A stretch of 63,497 nt of DNA from JBLNBU01 sp050260215 (GCA_050260215.1 JBLNBU010000265.1:1-63497), one strand, 5' to 3'; shown: positions 34,466 through 49,768, counted from the stretch's first letter. Numbers and translations are program-made. The notes: generated from the sequence alone by a model not told the origin.

Positions 34466-36645
34466 CTACCGCCCGGCCAGTTGCGCGGCCAGCGCCTTAA
34501 GGCGGGGATCGGCCAGGATCTCGTCGTTGGTAGCCGGGAAGCGGGGGCGCCAGTTGGGATGCTGGTCGACGGTACCGGGCAGGTTCATCTGCATGTCCAG
34601 GCCCAGCACGTCTTCGATCTGCACCATCATCAGGCGCGAGCGGGCTTGGCCCAGGTAGGCATGGGCCGCCGCCGCCAGCCGTTCGGCCTGGGCGTCGTCC
34701 AGCGGCCCGTCGGCCGGGAAGTCGGGCTCCAGCAGGCCGCGCTCGGCGAAGGCGGCGACCATGGCGTGGCGGTCGCGGCCGCGGGCCTCGCGTTCCTCGG
34801 CGGCCATGCCGTCGCGGGGATAAAGGTGCAGGCGGTCGCGCTTGTCCACGTCGGCACCGGCCCACCAGCCCCGCGCGCTGGGCAGGTCGTGGGTGGCGAA
34901 GATGGCCAGGGCCTGGTCGTCGAACGCCTCGGGCGGGCGGACGCGTCCGTCCTGGACCTTCTCGAACACCAGGACGCGGTAGGCGAACATGCCCATGGCG
35001 GCCATGCGCTCGCGGAAGCCTTCGGGCACCGTTCCCAAGTCCTCGCCGATGATCAGGCAGTTGTTGCGCCGGCTTTCCAGCGCCACCAGGCGGAACAGGT
35101 CGTCGACCGGATAGCGCACATAGGCGCCCTGGTCGGCCGGCATGCCCGGCGGCACCCAATACAGGCGCTGCAGCGCCATGGCGTGGTCCAGGCGCAGCGC
35201 GCCGGCATGGCGCATGTTGGCGGCCATGACCCCGATGAACGGCCGGTACGCCTGCTCGCGCAGTGCGATGGGGTTGAAGGGCAGCAGGCCCCAGTCCTGG
35301 CCCTTCAAGGCCAGCGGGTCGGGCGGCGCCCCCACCGAGACGCCCAGCGCCAGGTTGTCCTGCTCCAGCCAGGCCTCGGCCCCGTCGCCGGCGATGCCGA
35401 CGCCCAGGTCGCGGTAAAGTCCGATGGTCATGCCGGCATGGCGGCCGGCGTCCTGGGCGGCACCCAGCTGCTGGTCGGCGACGAACTGCAGCCACCAGAA
35501 GAACTCGACCCGCTCGCGGTTGTCGATGGTGAAGCGGGCCACCGCCGCCGAGCCGGGATGGCGGTATTCCTCGGGCCACTGGCGCCAGTAGCCGCGGCCT
35601 TCCTTCAGGAACTTCTCGTGCATCGCCTCGAAGGTGGCGAACAGCTCGGCCGCGTGGCCACCGGCCTTCTGGAAGCGGTGGAAGGCTTTGGCGCGGGCGT
35701 CGTTGGAGTCCAGGTGCTGCTTGCGGAACCAGCCGTAAAGGGTTTCCAGCACCGGCCGGACCAGTTGGGCGGCGTCGGGATAGTCGATCAGCTTCTGGCC
35801 GCGCAACCGCGCCAGCGACGCCTGGAACCCGGGGGCCGCGAACATGCGGCGCGCCTGCTGGCAGTCGGCGAATTCGGGGATGGCCTCGACGTCGATATAG
35901 GCGACGTTGAGGAAGCGCCGCGACGACGGCGCATAGGGGCTGAAGCGGTCGGGCTGGCCGGGAAACAGGGCGTGCAGCGGGTTGATGCCGACGCAGGCGG
36001 CCCCCAGGCGGCCGGCGCCCTTGGCCAGCTCGGCCAGCCCGTGATAGGTGCCCACCCCCCAGTCCGAGGTCGAGCGCAGGGCATAGACCTGGGTGGCGAT
36101 GCCCCAGGTGCGGCGCCCGTCCTCGACCACCTCGGGCACGAAGGCGCGGGACGGGCAGACGATGACCGCCACGGACGCCTCGCCCCCGTCGGGCGAGGTG
36201 ATGCGCAGGCGGTGATAGCCCATGGGCGGCATGGCGGGCAGCGCCAGCCAGCGGCGGCGCATGAGACAGCCGTCGACGTCGCGTTCCTCGCCCCAGTACA
36301 GCTCGTGGACGCGGAAGCGGCCGTGCAGCACGGGCCCGGTTTCCTCTTCCAGCGTCCAGGTGAATTCGTCGTTGTCGCGCTCGGCCGGCAGGGTGATGGA
36401 GATGCCGGGCGGGGCGCCATGCTCGTCCAGCACCAGCACCGGCTCGAGCCAGCGGCGCCACGGGCGGGTTTCCAGGTCGTGGGCACTGGCATGGCAGGCG
36501 GCCTCGTTGCCGGCGGCAAAGCCCATGGCCGACAGGAAGGCGCGCTTGGTCTCGGGCGGAACCGGACGCCAAGTGCCGAAGAAATCCCACCAGCCGTCCT
36601 CGATGCCGGCCAGACGGGCCAGCCGGTCGAGGGCTTCCGTTTCGC

Positions 36646-36649
<4 letters not shown>
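34466..36649 (-). CDS. malQ: 4-alpha-glucanotransferase (amylomaltase)
   Basis: A 727-residue GH77 enzyme that moves maltodextrin segments between alpha-1,4 chains and liberates glucose. Catalytic elements are the nucleophile Asp in LRLDHAMALQRLYWVPPG, the acid/base Glu in CLIIGEDLGTVPEGFRERM and the transition-state Asp in FATHDLPSARGWW. An N-terminal domain of about 130 residues with beta character precedes the barrel, as in the E. coli-type enzyme (about 694 residues). ATG at 36649 overlaps the treZ stop (ATGA), so translation is coupled. The enzyme would lengthen oligosaccharides left by TreYZ and GlgX for use by GlgP. Confidence 0.94.
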
Positions 36650-38433
<1,784 letters not shown>

Positions 38434-38453
38434 GAAAACAGCTTCCCCGTGGC

Positions 38454-40595
38454 TTACTTTGCGCCGTCGTTGCGCACCGGTGCGCCCACCCGGCGCAGAA
38501 CCGCCATGGACCGCGGCTTGACCGGGAAGCGCGCGCCGGCCTCCCAGACGTCGCCGTGCACGGGCCGCGGCTTGGCGGTGTCGACCACCACCTCCCAGGT
38601 CCGCCCCAGGGCCGCCGGTGGCAGCACATAGGGCACATCGTCGTGATAGGCGTTGAGCAGCACCAGGAAGGTGTCGTCCATCTCGTCGCGCCCCGTCAGC
38701 GAGTCGACCGCGCAGGATTCCCCGCCCAGCACGAATCCCAGCGAGCGGGCATAGGGCATGGTCCAGTCGCCGTGGGTCATCTCCCGCCCCTCGGGGGTCA
38801 CCCAGGTGACGTCCTTGATGCCGAGGCCGGGGATCCGGCGACCCTCGAAGAAGCGCGGCCGGCGGAACACCGGGTGTGCCCGGCGCAGCGCCACCAGCGC
38901 CCGCACGAACTGCAACGTCTCTTCGTCGACGTTGTTCCAGTCCACCCAGCTGATTTCATTGTCCTGGCAATAGGCGTTGTTGTTGCCCCGCTGGGTGCGC
39001 CCGAACTCGTCGCCGGCCAGCATCATGGGCACGCCCTGGCTGAGCAGCAAGGTAGCCAGCAGGTTGCGGCTTTGCTGGCGGCGCAGCTTGCCCACCAGCG
39101 GTTGGTCGGTCGGCCCCTCGTGCCCGCAGTTCCACGAGTAGTTGGCCTCGGTTCCGTCGCGGTTGCCTTCCTGGTTTGCCTCGTTGTGCTTGCGGTCGTA
39201 GGAGACCAGGTCGCGCAGGGTGAAGCCGTCGTGGCAGGTGACGAAGTTGAGGCTGGCCCACGGGCGCCGGCCGCCCCAGCCGAACAGGTCCGAGGACCCG
39301 GTCAGCCGCGAGGCCAGCTCGCCGATCAGGCCGCCGTCGCCGCGCCAGAACCGGCGCACGGTGTCGCGGTAGCGGCCGTTCCATTCCGACCAGCCGGGCG
39401 GGAAGCCGCCCAGGCGGTAGCCGTCTCCCCCTAAGTCCCACGGCTCGGCGATCAGCTTCAGCCGCGACAGGGTCGGGTCCTGGCGCACCGCGTCGAAGAA
39501 GCCGGCGCCGTCGTCGAAGCCGTGCTTCTCGCGCGCCAGGCTGGCGGCCAGGTCGAAACGGAAGCCGTCGATCCGCATCTCCTCGGCCCAGTAGCGAAGG
39601 GAATCCATCACCATCTGCAGCACCCGCGGATGGCGCAGGTCCAGCGTGTTGCCGCAGCCGGAATAGTTCTCGTACCAGCGCTCGTCGCCGGGCTCGAGCC
39701 GGTAGTAGCTGGCGTTGTCGATGCCCTTGAACGACAGGGTGGGGCCCAGGTGGTTGCCCTCGGCGGTGTGGTTGTAGACCACGTCCAGGACCACCTCGAT
39801 GCCGGCGGCGTGCAGCCGCTGCACCATGGTCTTGAAGTCGCCGTGGGCGCTGGCCCCGTAGTAGCGGGGGTCGGCGGCGAAGAACGACAGGGGGTTGTAG
39901 CCCCAGTAGTTGCGCAGGCCCGCCTCGATCAGGTGGCGCTCGTCGACCGAGGCGTGGACCGGCAGCAACTCGACGGTGGTGATGCCCAGCGACAACAGGT
40001 GCTCGATCACCGCGGGCTGGGCCAGGCCCAGGAAGGTGCCGCGGTACTCGGCCGCCACCTGGGGATGGCGCATGGTGAAGCCGCGGACGTGGGCCTCGTA
40101 GACGATGGTCTCGGACCACGGCACCCCGGGGCGGCGCTCGTCGCCCCAGGTGAACGCGGTGTCGATCACCTGGCACTTGGGCATGAAGCGGGCGTTGTCG
40201 CGCCGGTCCATCACCAGGTCCTGGCGCGCGGTGCCCAGGCGGAAGCCGAAATGGGTGTCCGACCATTCCACCGTGCCCGACAGCGCCTTGGCATAGGGGT
40301 CGACCAGCAGCTTGTGCGGGTTGAAGCGGTGCCCGTGCGCCGGATCATAGGGCCCGTGCACCCGGTAGCCGTACATCAGCCCGGGCCGCGCGTCGGGCAG
40401 ATAGCCGTGCCAGACCTGGTCGGTGTATTCGGGCAGGGCGATGCGTTCGAGCTCGCGCTGGCCGCGGCGGTCGAACAGGCACAGCTCGACCTTTTCGGCA
40501 TGGGCCGAGAACAGGGCGAAATTGACCCCGTTGCCGTCCCAGGTGGCGCCCAGCGGATAGGGCGACCCGGGCCAGATGCGCCGGCGGGTGGTCAT
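38454..40595 (-). CDS. glgX: Glycogen debranching enzyme GlgX (isoamylase type)
   Basis: A 713-residue GH13 enzyme hydrolysing alpha-1,6 branches. It begins with a carbohydrate-binding beta domain (GSPYPLGATWDGNGVNFALFSAHAE). The barrel follows, with VVLDVVYNHTAEGNHLGPT, nucleophile Asp in GFRFDLAASLARE, acid/base Glu in LIAEPWDLGGDGYRLGGFP and Asp in FVTCHDGFTLRDLVSYD. GlgX together with TreYZ converts glycogen into trehalose. I prefer ATG 40595, which gives a normal GlgX N-terminus; ATG 40607 is possible but directly abuts AAGG. In either case the binding site lies in the 3' arm of a long palindromic element. Confidence 0.95.
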   Translation of the reverse strand: MTTRRRIWPGSPYPLGATWDGNGVNFALFSAHAEKVELCLFDRRGQRELERIALPEYTDQVWHGYLPDARPGLMYGYRVHGPYDPAHGHRFNPHKLLVDPYAKALSGTVEWSDTHFGFRLGTARQDLVMDRRDNARFMPKCQVIDTAFTWGDERRPGVPWSETIVYEAHVRGFTMRHPQVAAEYRGTFLGLAQPAVIEHLLSLGITTVELLPVHASVDERHLIEAGLRNYWGYNPLSFFAADPRYYGASAHGDFKTMVQRLHAAGIEVVLDVVYNHTAEGNHLGPTLSFKGIDNASYYRLEPGDERWYENYSGCGNTLDLRHPRVLQMVMDSLRYWAEEMRIDGFRFDLAASLAREKHGFDDGAGFFDAVRQDPTLSRLKLIAEPWDLGGDGYRLGGFPPGWSEWNGRYRDTVRRFWRGDGGLIGELASRLTGSSDLFGWGGRRPWASLNFVTCHDGFTLRDLVSYDRKHNEANQEGNRDGTEANYSWNCGHEGPTDQPLVGKLRRQQSRNLLATLLLSQGVPMMLAGDEFGRTQRGNNNAYCQDNEISWVDWNNVDEETLQFVRALVALRRAHPVFRRPRFFEGRRIPGLGIKDVTWVTPEGREMTHGDWTMPYARSLGFVLGGESCAVDSLTGRDEMDDTFLVLLNAYHDDVPYVLPPAALGRTWEVVVDTAKPRPVHGDVWEAGARFPVKPRSMAVLRRVGAPVRNDGAK

Positions 40596-40603
40596 GAAGC
40601 GAA

Positions 40604-40709
40604 CCATCCTTCGAGACGGCCGCGACGCGACCGCCTCAGGATGAGGCTGTCTTGCGCATTACCGGCCGCCTCATCCCGAGGAGCGCCACCGGCGCGTCTC
40701 GAAGGATGG
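40604..40709. repeat. 106-bp palindromic intergenic element before glgX
   Basis: Outer arms CCATCCTTCGAGACG (40604-40618) and CGTCTCGAAGGATGG (40695-40709) are perfect 15-bp inverted repeats. Inside, GCCTCAGGATGAGGC-like and CCGCCTCATCCCGAGG-like segments pair again with one wobble. This resembles the dispersed palindromic elements of many alphaproteobacterial genomes. On the minus strand its 3' arm contains AAGGA, the only likely ribosome binding site of glgX. Confidence 0.75.
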
Positions 40710-40802
40710 CTTCCACCGTCGTTGTCCCGCATGTCATCCCCGCGACTCGCGACTATCCCGCCCCGGAATGCTACCGCCCTGCCGGCGACCCGGCAAGCCG
40801 GG

Positions 40803-43001
40803 TCAGCGCTCGCGCTTGAAGACGCAAGTGGCCAGCGGCGGCAGGCGCAGCGGCAGCGAGTACGGGTGGCCGTGCCAGGCAACCGGTTCGGCCTCGACGC
40901 CGCCGGCGTTGTGGACGTTCGAGCCGCCGTACCATTCGGAATCCGAATTGAACAGCTCGCGGTAATAGCCGGGCTCGGGCACGCCGACCCGGTAGAGGTC
41001 GCGCACCAGGGGGGTGAAGTTGCAGGCCACCACCACGAAGTCGTTGGGGTCCGAGCCACGGCGGATATAGGTGATCACCGAGTTGTCACGATCGTTGCAG
41101 TCGATCCACGAGAAGCCGCGCGGGTCGTTGTCGAACTCGTGCAGCGCCGGCTCGGCCCGGTACAGGCGATTGAGGTCGCGCACCAGCTTGCGGATGCCGT
41201 CGTGCATGGCGTCGTCGAGCAGGTGCCAGTCCAGGCTGGATTCGACGTTCCACTCGTTTTCCTGGGCGAACTCGCTGCCCATGAACAGCAGCTTCTTGCC
41301 CGGCTGCGTCCACATGAAGGCGTAGTAGGCCCGCAGGTTGGCGAAGCGCTGCCAGCGGTCGCCGGGCATCCGCCCGAAGATCGAGCGCTTGCCGTGCACG
41401 ACCTCATCGTGGGACAGCGGCAGCACGAAGTTCTCGTGGAACGCATAAAGCATCCCGAAGGTCAGGTCGTCGTGGTGGTAGCGACGGTGGATGGGGTCCT
41501 TCGAGATGTAGCGCAGCGTGTCGTGCATCCAGCCCATGTTCCACTTGAAGCCGAAGCCCAGCCCGCCCAGGTAGACCGGCCGCGACACCATGGGCCAGGC
41601 GGTGGATTCTTCGGCGATGGTCATGGCACCGGGATGCTCGCCGTAGACCACCTCGTTCATGTGGCGCAGGAAGTCGATGGCATCCAGGTTCTCGTTGCCG
41701 CCGTAGCGGTTGGGGATCCACTCGCCGGCCTCGCGGGAGTAGTCGAGATAGAGCATGGACGCCACCGCATCCACGCGCAGGCCATCGACGTGGTACTGCT
41801 CGAGCCAGTAGAGCGCGTTGGCGTACAGGTAGTTGGCCACCTCGCGCCGGCCGTAGTTGTAGATCAGCGTGTCCCAGTCCTTGTGCAGGCCGAGCCGCGG
41901 GTCCTCGTGCTCATAAAGGTGGGTGCCGTCGAAATAGTGCAGCCCGTGCGGGTCTCGCGGGAAATGCCCGGCCACCCAGTCGATGATGACGCCGATGCCC
42001 TTGGCGTGCAGGCGGTCGACGAAGGCGCGGAATTCGTCGGGATTGCCGAAGCGCGAGGTCGGCGCGAACAGCCCCACCGGCTGGTATCCCCAGGACCCGG
42101 AGAACGGATGCTCGTGGACGGGCAGCAGCTCGACATGGGTGAAGCCGAGATCGGCGACGTAGTCGGCCAGCTGGTCGGCCAACTCGATGTAGCTGAGCGG
42201 CCGGTTGCCGTCCTCGGGCACCCGGCGCCACGAGCCCAGGTGCACCTCGTAGATGCTGATGGGGGCGTGGCGGTCGTTGCGGGCCTGCTGGCGCTCCATC
42301 CAGGCCTGATCGCCCCACTGCCGCTCAGCCATGTCCCACACCACCGAGGCGGTCTTGGGCGGCACCTCGGCATAGTGACCATAGGGGTCGGCCTTCAAGG
42401 GCAGCAGGTTGCCGCCGGCGCCGATGATCTCGTACTTGTAGAGGGTGCCGTGGCCGAGCCGGGGGATGAAGATCTCCCACACCCCGGCGGCGTGGCGCAG
42501 CCGCATGGGATGGCGGCGGCCGTCCCAGTGGTTGAAGTCGCCCACCACCGAGACGCGGCGCGCATTGGGCGCCCACACGGCGAAATTGACGCCGGCGACG
42601 CCGTCGACGGTGGTCGGGTGCGATCCCAGCTTCTCGTAGGTGCGCAGGTGCCGGCCCTCGACCAGCAGGTGGATGTCCAGCTCGCCCAGCACCGGATGAA
42701 AGCGGTACGGGTCCTCGACCTCCTCGGTGCGGCCGTCGGCGTACTCGACCAGCAGGCGGTAGGACCCGCCCATGTCGGCATCGACGCGACCGACGAACAA
42801 GCCCTCGGGGTGCACCCGCTCCATCTCGGTGCGGCCGGGCGGCGACACCAGCCAAACCGCCTTGGCCTGGGGCTGGAAGGTGCGCACCACCAGCTTGTCG
42901 CCATGGGGATGGGGCCCCAGCACGGCGAAGGGATCGCCATGGGTGCCGTTGGCGATGGCATCGGCGTCCGAGCGCGCCACCAGGCTCTGGGTCTTGGGCA
43001 T
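40803..43001 (-). CDS. glgB: 1,4-alpha-glucan branching enzyme GlgB
   Basis: A 732-residue GH13 enzyme that introduces alpha-1,6 branches into glucan. An N48-type module (FAVLGPHPHGDKLVVRTFQP) and a CBM48 domain (NFAVWAPNARRVSVVGDFNHWDG, written here in two overlapping parts) precede the catalytic barrel. The barrel has nucleophile Asp in GLRVDAVASMLYLDYSR, Glu in TIAEESTAWP and Asp in LPLSHDEVVHGKRS. The end PLATCVFKRE is typical. ATG at 43001 has AAAGGGGAAG upstream. It starts 17 bases after the treS-maltokinase stop, so the two are surely co-transcribed. GlgB branches the linear chains made by GlgE. Confidence 0.96.
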   Translation of the reverse strand: MPKTQSLVARSDADAIANGTHGDPFAVLGPHPHGDKLVVRTFQPQAKAVWLVSPPGRTEMERVHPEGLFVGRVDADMGGSYRLLVEYADGRTEEVEDPYRFHPVLGELDIHLLVEGRHLRTYEKLGSHPTTVDGVAGVNFAVWAPNARRVSVVGDFNHWDGRRHPMRLRHAAGVWEIFIPRLGHGTLYKYEIIGAGGNLLPLKADPYGHYAEVPPKTASVVWDMAERQWGDQAWMERQQARNDRHAPISIYEVHLGSWRRVPEDGNRPLSYIELADQLADYVADLGFTHVELLPVHEHPFSGSWGYQPVGLFAPTSRFGNPDEFRAFVDRLHAKGIGVIIDWVAGHFPRDPHGLHYFDGTHLYEHEDPRLGLHKDWDTLIYNYGRREVANYLYANALYWLEQYHVDGLRVDAVASMLYLDYSREAGEWIPNRYGGNENLDAIDFLRHMNEVVYGEHPGAMTIAEESTAWPMVSRPVYLGGLGFGFKWNMGWMHDTLRYISKDPIHRRYHHDDLTFGMLYAFHENFVLPLSHDEVVHGKRSIFGRMPGDRWQRFANLRAYYAFMWTQPGKKLLFMGSEFAQENEWNVESSLDWHLLDDAMHDGIRKLVRDLNRLYRAEPALHEFDNDPRGFSWIDCNDRDNSVITYIRRGSDPNDFVVVACNFTPLVRDLYRVGVPEPGYYRELFNSDSEWYGGSNVHNAGGVEAEPVAWHGHPYSLPLRLPPLATCVFKRER

Positions 43002-43018
43002 TGGCTTCCCCTTTCGCG

Positions 43019-46252
<3,234 letters not shown>

Positions 46253-46285
46253 CGCAGGACCCTCATTGCCGCCCGAACCGCCGTC

Positions 46286-49200
46286 TCACAGGCACGGGGT
46301 GCGGTAGTCGACGCTGCTCCACACGGTGACGCGGAAAAGGACTGCGGGGGCCACCGCCGGATCGAAGCGGATCCGGTGCCTGGCCCCCCGCCACAGGTGG
46401 CGCCGGCCGGTCAGCAGTTCCTCGACCTCGAAGGTCTCGCCCTCGGGCACGCCCATATGGGCAAGCGGGAAGCTCAGCTCCGCCTCGCGCACGTCGAAGG
46501 GATCCAGCGTCACCGCCACGAACACCTGGCTGGAACGGTCCGGCGACACCTTGGAATAGAACAGCACCGCCTCGTCGTCGGCGTCGTGGAAGGCCAGGTT
46601 TTCCAGCTCGTGCAGCGCCGGATTTTCCCGGCGGATGGCGTTGATGCGGGCGATCTCCTCCTTGATGTTGCCCGGCCGGTTCCAGTCCCAGACCTTGTAC
46701 TGGTACTTCTCCGAGTGCAGGTATTCCTCCTTGCCCGGGATGGCCGCGCCCTCGCACAGCTCGTAGCCGTTGTAGATGCCGTAAAGGGGCGACAGCGTCG
46801 CCGCCAGCACCAGCCGGATGCGGAACGCCGCGCGCCCGCCGGTCTGCAGGAACGGCGGCAGGATGTCGGGCGTGGTGGGAAACAGCATGGGCCGCAGGTA
46901 GTCGCGTCCCTCGCCGTGGGCCAGCTCCTGGAAATAGGCGGTGATCTCGGCCTTGAAGGTGCGCCAAGTGAAATAGGTGTACGACTGGGTGAAGCCGATC
47001 TTGGCCAATGCCTTCATCATCTTGGGCCGGGTGAACGCCTCGGACAGGAAGACGACATCGGGATGGGCGTCCTGGACGCTGCGGATCAGCCATTCCCAGA
47101 ACGGGATCGGCTTGGTGTGGGGGTTGTCGACGCGGAATATGCGCACGCCTTCGCGCACCCAAAACAGCACCACCTCGCGCAGCTCCCGCCACAAGCCCGG
47201 CGCGCCCGTCCCGTGGAAGTCGACGTTGACGATGTCCTGGTACTTCTTGGGCGGGTTCTCGGCATAGCGGATGGTGCCGTCGGGGCGGAAGACGAACCAG
47301 TCGGGATGCTGGCGCACCCACGGGTGGTCGGGGGCGCACTGGATGGCGAAGTCCAGCGCGATCTCCATCCCCAGCTCGCGTGCCCGGCTCAAGAAGCGGC
47401 GGAAATCGTCCAGCGTGCCCAGTTCGGGGTGGACGGCGGTGTGCCCGCCCTCGTCGGAACCGATGGCGTAGGGGCTGCCGGGGTCGTCCTCGCCGGCCAC
47501 CAGGGTGTTGTCGGGGCCCTTGCGATGGACGCGGCCGATGGGGTGGATGGGCAACAGGTAGACCACGTCGAAGCCCATCCGCGCGATGTCGGGCAGGCGG
47601 CGCTCGCAGTCCTTGAAGGTGGCGCTTTTCTGGGGATCGGTGCCCTGGCTGCGGGCCATCATCTCGTACCAGGCGGCGAAGCGGGCGCGCACCCGGTCGA
47701 CCACCACCTCGTAGACCTTGTCGTGGCGCACTGCCCGCGAGCGGTCGGGCCAGCGCGCCATCAGCCCGCGCACCAGGGTCGAGACCATGACGTCGGCCCT
47801 CTCGTCCTCGTCTTCGATGTCGTCGAGGCCGGCCAGCAGGGTTTCCATGCGCGCCCGGTCGTCGCCCTCCATGCGGGCGGTGGCGGCGTCGAGCAGTTGG
47901 CGGCCCTCGGCAAGCTCGACCGCGACCGGCTGGTCGGCGGCGCGCTTCTTACCCAGGTCCGAGCGCCAGGTCTCATAGGCGTCGACCCAGGCCTCGATGG
48001 TGTAGGCGACCCGCCCCGGCCGGTCCAGCCGCACCCGGCCCAGCCAGCGGTCGTTATCGGCAAGCGCCATGGGCTCGGCCCGCCAGCGATCGGCACCGAC
48101 CTCGCGCCAGAGCACGCGGGCGGCCAGCAGGTCGTGGCCGTCCTTCAGGATGTCGGCGCTCACCTCCAGGCTGTCGCCCTCCTCGCGCTTGACCGGAAAG
48201 CGGCCGCCGTCGACGCAAGGCGCCACCGCCAGGATCAGGATGCCCGGCGCCGCGGTGTCGGGCAGGCCGGGATCCTCGCGCACCATGGGCAGGGCGGCTG
48301 CCCGTTCGGCGGCGGCGCGCGGGCGCTGGGCGGTGGCGGCATGGCCGGCGCAGACCTGGGCGCCGAGCGGCGGCAGCACCAGCCGGGTCGGCAACCCCTC
48401 GACGCCGGAGGCCAGGCGGGCGGGCTCGACGGTCAGCGTGCGCACCGGGTCCACGTTCATGGCCAGCAGCGCCGAGTGGCGGCCGTCGGGGGTGGTCCGC
48501 AGCAGCACCACCAGCGGCGACGACGCATCGGTCAGCCGCCGCTGCGGCCCTTCGACGTTCATGGCCGGGGTGGCGGCCTTGGTGCGGTTGACCTCGGCAA
48601 TCACCGCCGACAGGTCGAAGCGTACCGGCTCGCGGTCGTCGGGCCTGGTCGCCACCACGTCGAGCGGCCGCGTCCACCCCCATTCGTAGCCCATGGGCAT
48701 CATCCAGCCGGCCGAGAAGAAGGCCGAGAACCAGGCGCGCAGCCGATACCAGGCCTGCTCGTCGCCCTGGACCTCGGTGCCCAGCCGGGGCGTGTCGTGG
48801 CTTTCGGGAAAGGCGATGGAGGGGGCAATGGCGCGGAAAAGGTCGTACTGCTCGAGCAGCCAGGGGGCGTGGAAGTCCCACCACTTGGCCGAGTTGAACA
48901 ACCAGTCGAAGCCGGCCCGGTGCAGCGCCGCCACCGCCTCGGTCGGGCAGCCCAAGGTCTCGGCGGCGAAATGCAGGGTGGGATCGACCTCGCGGCCCAT
49001 GGCGACGACGCCGGCCCATACCTCGGCCGGCACCTTGTAGGCGGCGTCGCAGCGGAAGCCGGCAAAGCCCAGCCTGGCGTAATGCTGCACCAGCCCGCCC
49101 CAGTGCTCGACCAGCGCTGGCCACAAGTCGGGCCGGCCATAGTCGATCTCGGCCAGGTCGCCCCACTCGGTCACCTTGGCGGGGTCGTCGGGGTCGACCG

Positions 49201-49606
49201 CGCCGGGGGACTTCAGCTCGCCCGCGGGCGTGCGGGCGTACCAGTCGGGATGCTGGCCGACCAGCAGCGCATCCTTGGAGGTGTGGTTGACCACCAGGTC
49301 CATCATCACGCGCAGGTCATGGCCGCGCGCCGCGGCGGTGAAGGCCGACAGCTGGACTTCGGGGGGACCGGCGCCCTCATCCGCGAACAGCGGGTTCAGC
49401 GCCAGATAGTCCTTGATGGCGTACAGGCTGCCCGAGAACCCCGGATAGTGGAACGGGTTGACCCACACCCAGTCGAAGCCCAAGGCGGCAATGCGGGGCA
49501 GCTCGGCCACCCATCGGGAGATGGGCCCGACCAAGGGTGGAAAGAGGTTGTAGATCCTGGGGCCGCGGTCCACCGGTCCACCTCGCCTTTCCGCCTGGGC
49601 TGCCAC
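46286..49606 (-). CDS. glgE: GH13 amylase-like domain fused to maltosyltransferase GlgE
   Basis: A 1106-residue protein, much longer than typical GlgE (about 660). The C-terminal 650 residues are GlgE, alpha-1,4-glucan:maltose-1-phosphate maltosyltransferase. They include a DUF3416-like domain (about 450-560), YLLPIHPIGRVHRKG, nucleophile Asp in FRVDNPHTKPIPFWEW (about 822), Glu in FLSEAFTRPKMM (about 853) and the WDWNRPGNIK end. The N-terminal 410 residues form a second GH13 barrel with its own residues intact: VMMDLVVNHTS, Asp in GFRCDAAYKVP, Glu in HFAAETLGC and Asp in FPESHDTPRLG. This part may act on GlgE products or serve in binding. Start GTG at 49606. It is first in the eight-gene cluster; treS-mak follows after 33 bases. 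Confidence 0.9.
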   Translation of the reverse strand: MAAQAERRGGPVDRGPRIYNLFPPLVGPISRWVAELPRIAALGFDWVWVNPFHYPGFSGSLYAIKDYLALNPLFADEGAGPPEVQLSAFTAAARGHDLRVMMDLVVNHTSKDALLVGQHPDWYARTPAGELKSPGAVDPDDPAKVTEWGDLAEIDYGRPDLWPALVEHWGGLVQHYARLGFAGFRCDAAYKVPAEVWAGVVAMGREVDPTLHFAAETLGCPTEAVAALHRAGFDWLFNSAKWWDFHAPWLLEQYDLFRAIAPSIAFPESHDTPRLGTEVQGDEQAWYRLRAWFSAFFSAGWMMPMGYEWGWTRPLDVVATRPDDREPVRFDLSAVIAEVNRTKAATPAMNVEGPQRRLTDASSPLVVLLRTTPDGRHSALLAMNVDPVRTLTVEPARLASGVEGLPTRLVLPPLGAQVCAGHAATAQRPRAAAERAAALPMVREDPGLPDTAAPGILILAVAPCVDGGRFPVKREEGDSLEVSADILKDGHDLLAARVLWREVGADRWRAEPMALADNDRWLGRVRLDRPGRVAYTIEAWVDAYETWRSDLGKKRAADQPVAVELAEGRQLLDAATARMEGDDRARMETLLAGLDDIEDEDERADVMVSTLVRGLMARWPDRSRAVRHDKVYEVVVDRVRARFAAWYEMMARSQGTDPQKSATFKDCERRLPDIARMGFDVVYLLPIHPIGRVHRKGPDNTLVAGEDDPGSPYAIGSDEGGHTAVHPELGTLDDFRRFLSRARELGMEIALDFAIQCAPDHPWVRQHPDWFVFRPDGTIRYAENPPKKYQDIVNVDFHGTGAPGLWRELREVVLFWVREGVRIFRVDNPHTKPIPFWEWLIRSVQDAHPDVVFLSEAFTRPKMMKALAKIGFTQSYTYFTWRTFKAEITAYFQELAHGEGRDYLRPMLFPTTPDILPPFLQTGGRAAFRIRLVLAATLSPLYGIYNGYELCEGAAIPGKEEYLHSEKYQYKVWDWNRPGNIKEEIARINAIRRENPALHELENLAFHDADDEAVLFYSKVSPDRSSQVFVAVTLDPFDVREAELSFPLAHMGVPEGETFEVEELLTGRRHLWRGARHRIRFDPAVAPAVLFRVTVWSSVDYRTPCL

Positions 49607-49768
49607 CCCATCTTTCCCTGGCCGCGGGGGGTTTCAATGCCACCAACGGCGATGGAAATAACCTTGAAATAGAATGAAACGATCTTTCGCGTCGGCTGCG
49701 AATCTGATACATCAGTCCGCGTGGGGACCGGCCCGCCGGGCCGGCATTGGAATGCCAAGGAGCGTATT

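Noticed and set aside
40604..40709. Insertion sequence or CRISPR remnant before glgX
   Set aside because: No transposase, no direct target duplication seen and no regular repeat-spacer pattern; it is a palindromic intergenic element.
46286..49606. A frameshift or two merged genes in the glgE fusion
   Set aside because: The frame is continuous, the linker reads smoothly between the barrels, and no internal start with a good binding site separates the halves.
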